Shown here in pieces: positions 1-7,812 of a stretch of DNA of 33,190 nucleotides. Source of the DNA: Verrucomicrobiota bacterium (lineage in GTDB: Bacteria; Verrucomicrobiota; Verrucomicrobiia; Limisphaerales; UBA9464); contig WBXI01000017.1 of the NCBI GenBank assembly GCA_008933025.1, positions 1 through 33,190 of the forward strand, in the 5' to 3' direction. The translations under genes and the position numbers were made by a program. Below the pieces are notes generated by a model, which saw only the letters and a list, made by a program, of their open reading frames with translations, was not told where the DNA came from and did no database searches. How positions within the stretch are numbered: position 1 is the first letter of the stretch; each line of letters opens with the position of its first letter.

Positions 1-3000
1 ATTGGAAAGAGTCCGAGTTGTCGCTGCCGACGCAGTCGATCGCGAAATCGATGGTCTCGCCCCGCGCGACCGCGAAGGCCGCGACGTGCGTGGGGGTCTT
101 CGCGGATTTGGCGGTCCATTCGCCGAGCACGCCCTGCCGGTCGGAGACCACGCGGGCCCGGACGCCATCGCCTTCGGACGAGGGGTGCTCCAATTCGCCG
201 TCGACCACCAGCGTGGCGTCGACGGGAGCGGTCCAACGCCGGATCACGGCTTCCGTGGGCGTGCGGCCGGGATGTCCTCCCTTGGCGTCGAGGTAGGCGT
301 GGCCGCGTTCGTCGTCGTTCGGGAACACGGCGGTGGGTTGCCATCGCGCTTCCTTGTCCTTGTAGGTGGCGAACGGACGGAAGCCGGCGGTGCGTCGCGC
401 GGTTGGGTCGAAGGCGCCGTAGCCGTAGCTCCAGGCAGCGGCGGGGCGGGGTTCCGGGCGGACCTTGGATTGGGCGGCGACGAAGCGACGGCCATTCTCG
501 AGTTCGCCCGCGCCGGGTTCGCGTTGAAAGGCGAGCGCGTAGAGTCGGCGGATGCGGGCATCCGGGGACGCGGAGTCCTTGGCGCCGGCGCGTCCGGCGA
601 ACCGGCGGGCCTGTTCGGCGACGAACGGGTTGTTCATCAGGTACAGGGCCTGTTGCGGCACGGTGGTCTGGAACCGCAGGGCCGACGAAACGTCGGGGCT
701 GGCGAAGTCGAAGGAACGGAGCAAACCGGGGAGGTTTTGCCGGTCGATGTATCCGTAGAGCGTGCGTCGGGGCGCGCTCTGGGTCTCGAACATCTCCACG
801 GGTTGGCCGCCGAAGGTTTGGTCGAGTTGGCCGGAGACGTAGAGCAGGGAATCGCGGAGCGCCTCGAAGTCGGCACGTTTCCGGTTCATCCGCCACAGAT
901 GGACGTTGCCGGGATCGAGGGTGGCGTTGCGCGCGAACGCGGCGCGGGTGACCGCCGAACCGACGGGATCCGAGGCCTGTCGGTAGGTGGCGGAGAGGAG
1001 GAGTTCGCGGTGAAGCCGCTTGATGGACCATCCGCCCCGGACGAAGTCGACGGCCAGATGGTCGAGCAGCGCGGGGTTGACGGGCGGATCGCTGCGGAGA
1101 CCGAAATCGCTGGGCGTCCCGACGAGGGGCGCGCCGAAATGGCGGAGCCAGACGCGATTGACAAAGACGCGGGCGGTGAGGGGGTTGTCGGGGTTGGCGA
1201 TGGCGCGCGCGAGTTCGAGGCGTCCGCTGCCGGTGGCGAAGGGCTTGCGGGAATCCCCGTCGATCAGGCCGAGGAACCGGCGCGGCACCCGGGGACCGGG
1301 GTTGCCGGGATTGCCGCGTTTGAAGACGACGGGTTCGACGGCCTGCGGTTTGTCGAGCAGTGCCATGGCCCGCAGCGGGGCGCCGGGATGGGTCGCGTCG
1401 AGTTCCTCGGTCTTGCGGCGGAGGGCGCGGATCTTTTGCGCGGTCGGGACATCGAAGAAGCGGTCGACGCCGGCCATGGCGTCGCGGAGGGGCGAGTCGT
1501 CGCCGTCGAGGATTTGCCGGAGCGATTCGAGTTGGGCGTCCGCGAGGGCGGTGGGCCCGGGCTTGCCGGTCTTGGCGGCGTCGCCGAGGGCTTCCTGCCA
1601 CGCCTTTTCGGCCTGCCGGAATGCCTCGCCGTAGAGTGCCGCGACCCCGGCGAAATCGGTGGGCGGATGTTCCGACAACCTGGCGAGGACGACGGCGTTG
1701 GGTGGACGCGCCGCGTCGGGATGGGCGGCGAGCGCCTGGACCTTGGCCAGGGCGGCGGCGGGAAACCCGTTGGTGCCAAGCGCCGCGAGTTCGAACCACG
1801 GGACGAAGACCGGGTTCCCGTCGCCGCGCCATTTCTCTAGGCGCGATTTCCACGCGGCGACAAGGCCCGGATCGAGTTTGCGGGTACGCGCGAGTGCCTC
1901 GGATCGGGAGCCGTCGAGGGCCATGGATTCCCAGGCGGCGGCGAGGTATTCGCCGACCCGTTGGCGCAGGGTGGCGGCGACGTTGGCGGTGCTGGAGGCG
2001 CGGAAATCGGCGAGTTCCTTCTCGCGTCGGGCCCGTTCGACGGCGTAGTCGGCGGCCCGGGTCGGGTCGGGATTCGGGCCCAGCAACGGTTTCTCCCCGG
2101 GCTCGTGGCTGCTCGCGAACACGCCGTAGAGCGAATAGTAGTCGGCGGTCGGGATGGGGTCGTACTTGTGGTCGTGGCAGCGCGCGCAGCCGATGGTCAG
2201 TCCCTGCGTGCCGCGGAAAACCACGTCCAACCGGTCGTCGATGATGTCGGTCTCGTTGTTGAGGAATCTCCGGCCGAGCGTGAGGAAACCCTGCGCGGCC
2301 ATCGGCCACGGGTCGTCTTTCGTCGCGAGTTGGTCGCCGGCGATCTGGGCGACGAGGAAGCGGTCGTAGGGAAGGTCGCGGTTGAGCGCGTCCACCACCC
2401 AGTCCCGGTAGGTGTAGGCGTAGGCGTAGCGGCGCTCTTCCTCGAAAACGTAGCCCTTGCTGTCGGCGTACCGCGCGACGTCGAGCCAATGGCGACCCCA
2501 GCGCTCGCCGTACCGCGGCGAAGCCAGGAGGCGATCGACGGTCCGCTCGTAGGCGTCGGGCGCGGGGTCCGCGAGGAAGGCGTCCATGGCCGCGGGCGTG
2601 GGAGGCAGGCCGGTGAGATCGTGGGTAGCGCGGCGCAGCAGCGTGCGCCGGTCGGCTTCCGGCGACGGGACGAGTCCCTTTTCCTCGAGACGGGCGAGAA
2701 CGAAGCGGTCGAGGTCGCGGCGCGGCCACGCGGTGTCGCGGACGGCGGGGAGGGGCGGGGCGACGGGTTTGTGGAATGCCCAATGGAGCGAGGGATCGCC
2801 CGGCGCGGGCGGGGCATCGGCACGCGGATCGACGGCACCGTTGCGGATCCAGGTCTCGAGATCGGCGATTTGCGCGGTCGAGAGCGGTTCCTTCCCCGCC
2901 TTGGCCGAGGGCATCCGTTCGAGGTCGTGGGCCTTGCCCTGCACCGCGAGGAACAGGAGGCTTTCGTCGGGCTTGTTGGCGACCACGGCGGGCCCCGTCG

Positions 3001-3250
3001 CGCCGCCTTTCCTGAGACCGGCGCGGGTATCGAGCCGCAGGCTGCCCTTGATCCTGTCGGGCTTCGCCCCGTGGCATTCGTAGCAATGGTCGGCGAGGAG
3101 CGGCCGGATCTTCTTCTCGAAGAACTCGACCTGCGCGGGATCCGGATCGGCGGCGCGGACGGCAACGGGACGCGCCGGCCCGGCGAGGGCGAGGACAACG
3201 GCCACCGCCGGGAACAACCGGAGCGGGGATTTGTGGGGTGCGACGATCAT
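1..3250 (-). CDS. Secreted PSCyt1/DUF1549/DUF1553 protein (3' end beyond window)
   Basis: Open for 1083 codons from an ATG at 3250 to the left edge, so the C-terminus is missing. The start is followed by a signal peptide (basic residues, then a hydrophobic stretch ending near residue 33). A cytochrome-c-like CxxCH motif (Cys56, Cys59, His60; CYECH) marks the planctomycete-type cytochrome domain PSCyt1. DUF1549 follows at about residues 120-370, with its hallmark CARCHDHKYDPI near residue 354. DUF1553 lies further on (NPALLDHLA..GWSIKRLHR near residue 725, LYLMNNPF near residue 865). The last visible part looks beta-rich and could be a carbohydrate-binding-like module. Such proteins are exported, are usually 700-1100 residues long and often pair with a DUF1501 protein; their biochemical role is not established. 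The partner would lie left of the window. A candidate promoter is at 3268-3295. Family sure, function unknown. Confidence 0.93.
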   Translation of the reverse strand, partial: MIVAPHKSPLRLFPAVAVVLALAGPARPVAVRAADPDPAQVEFFEKKIRPLLADHCYECHGAKPDRIKGSLRLDTRAGLRKGGATGPAVVANKPDESLLFLAVQGKAHDLERMPSAKAGKEPLSTAQIADLETWIRNGAVDPRADAPPAPGDPSLHWAFHKPVAPPLPAVRDTAWPRRDLDRFVLARLEEKGLVPSPEADRRTLLRRATHDLTGLPPTPAAMDAFLADPAPDAYERTVDRLLASPRYGERWGRHWLDVARYADSKGYVFEEERRYAYAYTYRDWVVDALNRDLPYDRFLVAQIAGDQLATKDDPWPMAAQGFLTLGRRFLNNETDIIDDRLDVVFRGTQGLTIGCARCHDHKYDPIPTADYYSLYGVFASSHEPGEKPLLGPNPDPTRAADYAVERARREKELADFRASSTANVAATLRQRVGEYLAAAWESMALDGSRSEALARTRKLDPGLVAAWKSRLEKWRGDGNPVFVPWFELAALGTNGFPAAALAKVQALAAHPDAARPPNAVVLARLSEHPPTDFAGVAALYGEAFRQAEKAWQEALGDAAKTGKPGPTALADAQLESLRQILDGDDSPLRDAMAGVDRFFDVPTAQKIRALRRKTEELDATHPGAPLRAMALLDKPQAVEPVVFKRGNPGNPGPRVPRRFLGLIDGDSRKPFATGSGRLELARAIANPDNPLTARVFVNRVWLRHFGAPLVGTPSDFGLRSDPPVNPALLDHLAVDFVRGGWSIKRLHRELLLSATYRQASDPVGSAVTRAAFARNATLDPGNVHLWRMNRKRADFEALRDSLLYVSGQLDQTFGGQPVEMFETQSAPRRTLYGYIDRQNLPGLLRSFDFASPDVSSALRFQTTVPQQALYLMNNPFVAEQARRFAGRAGAKDSASPDARIRRLYALAFQREPGAGELENGRRFVAAQSKVRPEPRPAAAWSYGYGAFDPTARRTAGFRPFATYKDKEARWQPTAVFPNDDERGHAYLDAKGGHPGRTPTEAVIRRWTAPVDATLVVDGELEHPSSEGDGVRARVVSDRQGVLGEWTAKSAKTPTHVAAFAVARGETIDFAIDCVGSDNSDSFQ

Positions 3251-3267
3251 CGGGCGGGCTTCGCGTG

Positions 3268-3295
3268 AGTCTTGACCCGCGGCGGCGGGTGTCAA
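3268..3295 (-). promoter_or_regulatory. Candidate promoter with palindrome in the spacer
   Basis: On the minus strand a perfect -35 TTGACA (3295-3290) is followed after 16 nt by AAGACT (3273-3268, 3 of 6 matches to TATAAT), about 17 nt before the ATG at 3250. An inverted repeat overlaps it: TTGA/TCAA plus CCCGC/GCGGG arms at 3272-3280 and 3285-3295, with a 2-nt bulge and a 4-nt loop. It could be an operator or an RNA hairpin. The -10 is weak, so the promoter is a suggestion only. Confidence 0.35.
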
Positions 3296-3349
3296 AAGCG
3301 GACTTGATCCGCGGGCGGGGGATTCACGGGCAGGCGGGGCGGGCGCCGC

Positions 3350-4651
3350 CTATTCCGACGGGGGTTCGGCCGGCGGTTCGGCGGCGGCCTGGCGGAGTCT
3401 CCAGACACGGATTTCCGGGATGAGGATCGCGGAGGCCACGAGGATCATCGCGCCGGAGACCCAGCCCATGGTGGCGGGGGTGTGGTGCTGGACGATCTGG
3501 AAGGCAACGAATGGCGCGACCACGCCGCGGAGACCGGTGAGGGCGGTATGGATGGCCATGTAGTCGGCAATCCGTTCGGGCGGGGCGAACTTGGTCACCC
3601 AGAGACCCCACGCCACGTCGCCGCCGGCGTTGGAGATCCCGTAGATGACGGCGCCGACGACCAGTCCCCAGGAGTGGTTGCCGGTGAAGAACGCGGCGAT
3701 GCCGAGCGCGAACCCGATGTTCAGCGTGATCCGCAGGGCGAAGAAATTCATCCGGTCGAACAGGAACCCCCACACCGGGCTCAGGAGGAGGCGGGCGAGG
3801 TTGGGGATGACCAGGGTGAGGATGGCGATCTGGCCGGCGGTCTTGGAGAGGCCGTAGCGCGGGTTGCCGAGGTATTCGACGCGCATGGGGAGCATGGCGA
3901 GGTTGGCAAAGCCCATGAGCATCCAGGCGACCAGGGCCTGGCGGAAGAGACGGTCCTCGCGGATGTAGCGAAGGGCGTGGAACGGGTGCGAGCCGGCGGC
4001 GGGGGGCAGCGGGTTGGAGGGGATGCGCCGGACGGCGGCGGCACCGATCCCGAACGCCAATGCGAACGCGACGACGAGCCACCGGAAACGGCCGGGGACG
4101 GCGCCGATGAGTCCGTCGGCTTGCGCGGCGAGGGGCGATCCGGGAAAGAGCCGGGCGAAGCCGGGTTCGAGCCATTGGCCGCCGACGAAGGCGAACACGA
4201 CGGCGGCGGCGATCCGCAGCATGAAGGTTCGCGAGTATAGTTTGCCGCGGCGTTCGGCGGGATAGTTGTCGTGATAGACCTGCGTCATCAGCGGGATCGC
4301 CGCGGAACTGGTGGCGAGGGCGAGGACGCAGGCCACGGCGTAGAGGGCGGGCGCGCTCGTGGGAACGCAGGCCGCCACCAGGGCGGCCACGGCGCCGCAC
4401 GCGAGCAGCCAGCCCACCGCCCGGGTCGCCGGAACGCGGAGGCGTTGGGCGACGTTGACGACGACGGGCGAGAGGAGCAGGCCGGTGGATCCGCCGGCGG
4501 CGACCAACGCCTTGGCGACGGCGCCCGCCTCGAAATGGCGGGTGGCGACGAGCAGCAGGAAGGTGTTGCCGGCGGTCTCGAGGACGCCGGAGCACGCGGA
4601 CCGCCAACGTTCCTGTCGGAACGTGATCCGTTCGTGCGGGTGCGGCGTCAT
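3350..4651 (-). CDS. Major facilitator superfamily transporter
   Basis: A 433-residue polytopic inner-membrane protein with about 11-12 hydrophobic segments, the usual MFS length. The N-half starts with a short cytoplasmic segment (MTPHPHERITFRQERWRSAC) and the first membrane span. A basic loop between spans (RIPSNPLPPAAGSHPFHALRYIREDRLFRQ) sits mid-protein and separates the two six-helix halves. The charged motif FDRMNFFALR is an MFS motif-A-like loop in the second half. The ATG at 4651 is preferred because AGGAG lies just upstream; the frame stays open further upstream but there it runs antiparallel through ribF in another frame. It starts 52 nt after the ribF stop on the same strand, so it may be cotranscribed. 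Substrate cannot be read from the sequence. Confidence 0.88.
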   Translation of the reverse strand: MTPHPHERITFRQERWRSACSGVLETAGNTFLLLVATRHFEAGAVAKALVAAGGSTGLLLSPVVVNVAQRLRVPATRAVGWLLACGAVAALVAACVPTSAPALYAVACVLALATSSAAIPLMTQVYHDNYPAERRGKLYSRTFMLRIAAAVVFAFVGGQWLEPGFARLFPGSPLAAQADGLIGAVPGRFRWLVVAFALAFGIGAAAVRRIPSNPLPPAAGSHPFHALRYIREDRLFRQALVAWMLMGFANLAMLPMRVEYLGNPRYGLSKTAGQIAILTLVIPNLARLLLSPVWGFLFDRMNFFALRITLNIGFALGIAAFFTGNHSWGLVVGAVIYGISNAGGDVAWGLWVTKFAPPERIADYMAIHTALTGLRGVVAPFVAFQIVQHHTPATMGWVSGAMILVASAILIPEIRVWRLRQAAAEPPAEPPSE

Positions 4652-4703
4652 GGTCTCCTGACCGGCTGTCCCATCGCGGTGTGCCGCGATGCCGCGCCCG
4701 GTT

Positions 4704-5648
4704 TCACGACCCGGCGAGGGCCCCGCGGGCCGCGGCGACGTCGCGGGCGATCTGCGCGCGCAACGCGTCGAGGGATTCAAACCGGTGTTCGGGCCGGAGT
4801 CGCGCGCCGAATTCGACCTCGAGTTCGCGCCCGTACAGATCGCCGTCGAAATCGAGCACGTGGATCTCGAGCCGCGGGACGGTGGCGGCGGCATCGACGG
4901 TGGGACGATTGCCGAGATTGAGGACGGCGTCGTGGCGGATGCCGTCGACGACGAGTCGCGCGGGGTAGACGCCGAGGGGCGGGAGTTCGCGCTCGGGCAC
5001 GTCGAGGTTCGCCGTCGGAAAGCCGAGGGCATGGCCGCGGCGGTCGCCGGGAACGACGGTGCCGGCGATCGAGTAGGGACGGCCGAGGAGACGGGCGACC
5101 TCGTCGAGACGACCCTCGCGCAGGGCGGTGCGGACGCGGGTGCTGCTGACGGGTTGGCCGTCGTCGCGGACGGGGGCGACGGCATTCACCCCGAAGCCGA
5201 GCGCGGCGCCGAGTCGGCGAAGCAGCGGCACGTCGCCGCTGCGGTCGTGGCCGAACTGGAACGACTCGCCGACGGTGACCGACCGGAGATGGTGGAAGCC
5301 ATCGGCCAGGGTGCGGATGAAGTCGGCGCCGTCGACCCGGCTGAGGGCCTCGTCGAACGGGACGACGAGGATCGCGTCGGGCCCGAGGGCGGCGAGCGCG
5401 CGGAGACGCTGGGGAAGGGACTGGAGGAGGCGCGGCGCGCGGTCGGGCCGGACGACGCGGAGGGGATGGGGATCGAAGGTGACGACGACGGCGGGGACGC
5501 CGAGGCGCCGGGCATCGTCGAGGAGGACGCGGACGAGGTGTTGGTGCCCGATGTGGACGCCGTCGAACATGCCGAGCGCGAGGCACGCGCCGGACGCGGG
5601 CCGGCCGAGATCCGCCGGCTGTTGGAGGACGCGCGTGGCCGGGTTCAC
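4704..5648 (-). CDS. ribF: Bifunctional riboflavin kinase / FAD synthetase RibF
   Basis: A 314-residue cytosolic enzyme that phosphorylates riboflavin to FMN and adenylates FMN to FAD. The N-terminal FMN adenylyltransferase domain has the nucleotidyltransferase motif GMFDGVHIGH (residues 26-35), TFDPHP (57-62), FGHDRSGD (132-139) and SSTRVR (168-173). The C-terminal flavokinase domain has GHALGFPTANL (205-215), the Mg/ATP-binding PTAN, and LNLGNRPT (243-250). Length fits the family (about 310). The start is the GTG at 5648: it overlaps the truB stop in a 4-nt GTGA, and no ATG lies between it and the first motif. The truB-ribF order is common in bacteria. Confidence 0.96.
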   Translation of the reverse strand: MNPATRVLQQPADLGRPASGACLALGMFDGVHIGHQHLVRVLLDDARRLGVPAVVVTFDPHPLRVVRPDRAPRLLQSLPQRLRALAALGPDAILVVPFDEALSRVDGADFIRTLADGFHHLRSVTVGESFQFGHDRSGDVPLLRRLGAALGFGVNAVAPVRDDGQPVSSTRVRTALREGRLDEVARLLGRPYSIAGTVVPGDRRGHALGFPTANLDVPERELPPLGVYPARLVVDGIRHDAVLNLGNRPTVDAAATVPRLEIHVLDFDGDLYGRELEVEFGARLRPEHRFESLDALRAQIARDVAAARGALAGS

Positions 5649-6361
5649 TCGAACGTTTTCAGTTTGAGGAACGGGATCACCGCGCGGGTGAGCGCGGCTT
5701 CGTCCCAGGACAGGATGGTGTCGAGGGGATGGGCATCGGCGACGTCGAACTTGCCGCTCGCGAGGCGGCGCAGGCCGACGAGATGGGCGCCGCAGCCGAG
5801 CTTCTGTCCGATCTCGTGGGCGATGGTGCGCACGTAGGTGCCCTTGGTGCAGGCGAGGCGGAAGTGGGCGATGGGTTCGGCGTAGGCGCTGAAGCGGAAG
5901 CTGTAGATGTGGACGAAGCGCGGGGTGCGCTCGACCTCCTGCCCCTTGCGCGCGAGTTTGTAGAGGGGGACGCCCTTGATCTTCACGGCGCTGACCATGG
6001 GGGGCAACTGCTGCTGGTCGCCGAGGAACGCGTCGGCCTCGGCATTGAGTTGCTCGAGCGTGATGGGCGGGACCGGGAGCGACGCGGTGATCTCGCCGTC
6101 GGCGTCGTAGGAATCGGTGGCCTCGCCGAGCTTGAGATCGCCCTCGTAGACCTTGTCCGCGGCCATGAATTTGTCGGAGAGGCGGGTGGCCTGCCCGAGG
6201 ACGAGCATGAGGAGTCCGGTGGCGGCGGGGTCGAGGGTGCCGCAGTGGCCGACCTTCTTGATCCCGAAGCGACGGCGGACGCGGTCGACGACGTCGTGGG
6301 AGGTGCAGCCGGGGGGTTTGTCGACGAGCAAGGCGCCGTCGAAGGCGGAGAACTGGAGCAT
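5645..6361 (-). CDS. truB: tRNA pseudouridine(55) synthase TruB
   Basis: A 238-residue enzyme that converts U55 to pseudouridine in the T-loop of tRNAs. It opens with the TruB signature ([17 protein letters not shown]) and then [14 protein letters not shown], where Asp44 is the catalytic aspartate. [18 protein letters not shown] (about 72-89) and the later [14 protein letters not shown] and LRRLASGKF stretches are also typical. It is shorter than E. coli TruB (314) and ends soon after the catalytic domain, so the C-terminal PUA domain is absent or very reduced, as in many non-proteobacterial TruBs. The ATG at 6361 is 14 nt after the stop of the nrnA-like gene; no clear Shine-Dalgarno is seen. 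The stop codon overlaps the ribF start. Confidence 0.96.
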   Translation of the reverse strand: MLQFSAFDGALLVDKPPGCTSHDVVDRVRRRFGIKKVGHCGTLDPAATGLLMLVLGQATRLSDKFMAADKVYEGDLKLGEATDSYDADGEITASLPVPPITLEQLNAEADAFLGDQQQLPPMVSAVKIKGVPLYKLARKGQEVERTPRFVHIYSFRFSAYAEPIAHFRLACTKGTYVRTIAHEIGQKLGCGAHLVGLRRLASGKFDVADAHPLDTILSWDEAALTRAVIPFLKLKTFE

Positions 6362-6375
6362 GCGAAAGGGGGGGG

Positions 6376-7359
6376 TCAGCGGACGGCGTCGAGGGCGCGT
6401 TTGACGGCGCCGAGGACGCGGCGTTGGACGCCGAGGGGGCGGCCCTCGATGCGGGCGCCGGCAGCGGCCTTGTGGCCACCGCCGCCGAAGTGTTCGGCGA
6501 GGGAAGCGACGTTCACGTGGCCGCTCTTGGAGCGCCACGAGACGCGGGTGCGTTCGGCGTCGATCTCCTCGAAGACGATGGCGACGACGACGCCCTCGAT
6601 GGAGCGGATGTGGTCGATGAGGCCCTCGGCTTCCTCGGTGCCGGCGCCGGCGCGGGCGTAGTCGCGTTTGCGGAGCCAGAAGTAGGCGGTGCGTTCGGCG
6701 TGGACGAGGCGGTAGGTGCTGTAGAGATGCCGGAGCAGCTTCACCCGGGTGAGCGGGTAGGACTGGTAGACCTCCTGGCAGATGTGGCCGAGGTCGGCGC
6801 CGCGCTCCACCAGTTCGGCGGCGGTCTGGAGGGTGTCCGGCGTGGTGCTCGGATATTGGAAGCTGCCGGTATCGGTCGACACCGCGGTGAACAGGCAGTC
6901 GGCGATGGGCCGGGTGATCTTCCAGCCGGCCCATTTGCAGAGGTCGAAGATGAGTTCGCCGGTGCTGGGTTCGCGGGGGGAAACCCAGTTGAGGTCGGCG
7001 TATTTCGTGTTCGAGGCGTGGTGGTCGATGTTGACGAAGACGCCGCGGTTGCCGATGTGGTCGCACGCGCGCCCGAGGCGGTCGTAGGCGGCGCAGTCGG
7101 TGGCGACGACGACGTCGAATGTCTTGCCGGCGGAAGGCTTCTGGAAGCGGCGTTCGGGGTCGAGGAAGCGGAGCTTGGGGGGGACGGCGTCCTCGTTCCA
7201 GACGGTGACCTTCTTGCCGGCGTTCTCGAGGGCAAGGGCGAGTCCGAGTTGGCTGCCGACGCAATCGCCGTCGGGACGGACATGTCCGACGATGCAGACG
7301 GAATCGGCGGCGCGGAGGGCGTCGAGGATGTTTTCGACGACCTTGGGACAGTCCTTCAT
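6376..7359 (-). CDS. nrnA: DHH/DHHA1 phosphoesterase, NrnA-like (nano-RNase / pAp phosphatase)
   Basis: A 327-residue protein with the full DHH-DHHA1 layout. Motif I is [11 protein letters not shown] (His26, Asp30, Asp32), motif II is ATDCA (Asp88), the DHH triad is Asp112-His113-His114, motif IV includes Asp163 (STDTGSF), and the substrate-binding GGGGH is at 292-296. Family members degrade 2-5-nt RNAs and dephosphorylate pAp in the cytosol. The ATG at 7359 lies 4 nt after the rbfA stop and gives an N-terminus matching the family; an upstream in-frame start would lie inside rbfA. The rbfA-nrnA-truB order is common outside Proteobacteria. All metal ligands are present, so it should be active; NrnA is the best match, though a related DHH enzyme cannot be excluded. 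Confidence 0.92.
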   Translation of the reverse strand: MKDCPKVVENILDALRAADSVCIVGHVRPDGDCVGSQLGLALALENAGKKVTVWNEDAVPPKLRFLDPERRFQKPSAGKTFDVVVATDCAAYDRLGRACDHIGNRGVFVNIDHHASNTKYADLNWVSPREPSTGELIFDLCKWAGWKITRPIADCLFTAVSTDTGSFQYPSTTPDTLQTAAELVERGADLGHICQEVYQSYPLTRVKLLRHLYSTYRLVHAERTAYFWLRKRDYARAGAGTEEAEGLIDHIRSIEGVVVAIVFEEIDAERTRVSWRSKSGHVNVASLAEHFGGGGHKAAAGARIEGRPLGVQRRVLGAVKRALDAVR

Positions 7360-7363
7360 GGGG

Positions 7364-7753
7364 TCAGGCGGCGGGTTTGCCGGGAGGCGGGGACTGGCGT
7401 TCGAGATCCTCGAGGACGGCAAGGACGCGGTTGCCGCGTTCGATGGATTCGTCGACGACGAAGGAAAGAACGGGGGTCCACTTCAGGCGGAGGGCGCCGC
7501 CGAGGAGGATCTGGAGGCGCGGGGCGGCGGCGTGCAGTTTGTCGGGGAGATCGCGGCGTTGGGCGGCGGTGCCGACGAACCCGATGTAGGCGACGGCGGT
7601 CCGGAGGTCGGGGGCGGTGCGGACCTCGTTGACGGTGAGCAAGCCGGTGTGCTCGACGTTGAACTCGCGGCGGATGATCTCGCTGAGTTCGCGACGGACC
7701 TGCTCCGAGACGCGTTGGATGCGGCGGTTCGGGGTGGGCGGCGGTGTGGACAT
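7364..7753 (-). CDS. rbfA: 30S ribosome-binding factor RbfA
   Basis: A 129-residue small KH-like protein that binds immature 30S subunits during 16S rRNA 5'-end maturation. The N-terminal helix RRIQRVSEQVRRELSEIIRRE is the RbfA signature, followed by LTVNEVRTAPDLRTAVAYIGFVG (beta strands of the KH fold) and LRLKWTPVLSFVVDESIERG near residues 90-108, the conserved R-x-x-P-x-L-x-F-x-x-D-x-S segment. Length is typical. The ATG at 7753 follows a large hairpin (7766-7805) that separates it from infB. No strong Shine-Dalgarno is visible, so translation may depend on coupling or on the hairpin. Confidence 0.95.
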   Translation of the reverse strand: MSTPPPTPNRRIQRVSEQVRRELSEIIRREFNVEHTGLLTVNEVRTAPDLRTAVAYIGFVGTAAQRRDLPDKLHAAAPRLQILLGGALRLKWTPVLSFVVDESIERGNRVLAVLEDLERQSPPPGKPAA

Positions 7754-7765
7754 GGGAAAGCGCCG

Positions 7766-7805
7766 CCGCGGCCGGCCGGCGCGGGAAGCGCCGGCCGGGC
7801 CGCGG
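7766..7805 (-). repeat. Large intercistronic hairpin between infB and rbfA
   Basis: Arms at 7766-7782 and 7788-7805 are complementary over 17 bp with one bulged base and a 5-nt loop (GGGAA on plus, TTCCC on minus). It occupies most of the 59-nt gap between the infB stop and the rbfA start. There is no T-run, so it is not a classic intrinsic terminator. It could be an RNA processing or stabilising element, a partial terminator, or a REP-like palindrome. Confidence 0.75.
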
Positions 7806-7812
7806 ACGGATG

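Noticed and set aside
2-3268. Long open frames on the plus strand opposite the PSCyt1/DUF1549/DUF1553 gene
   Set aside because: They are antisense shadows in GC-rich DNA. The minus-strand frame contains CYECH, CARCHDHKYDPI and DUF1553 motifs; the plus-strand products are low-complexity Gly/Ala/Arg/Glu strings.
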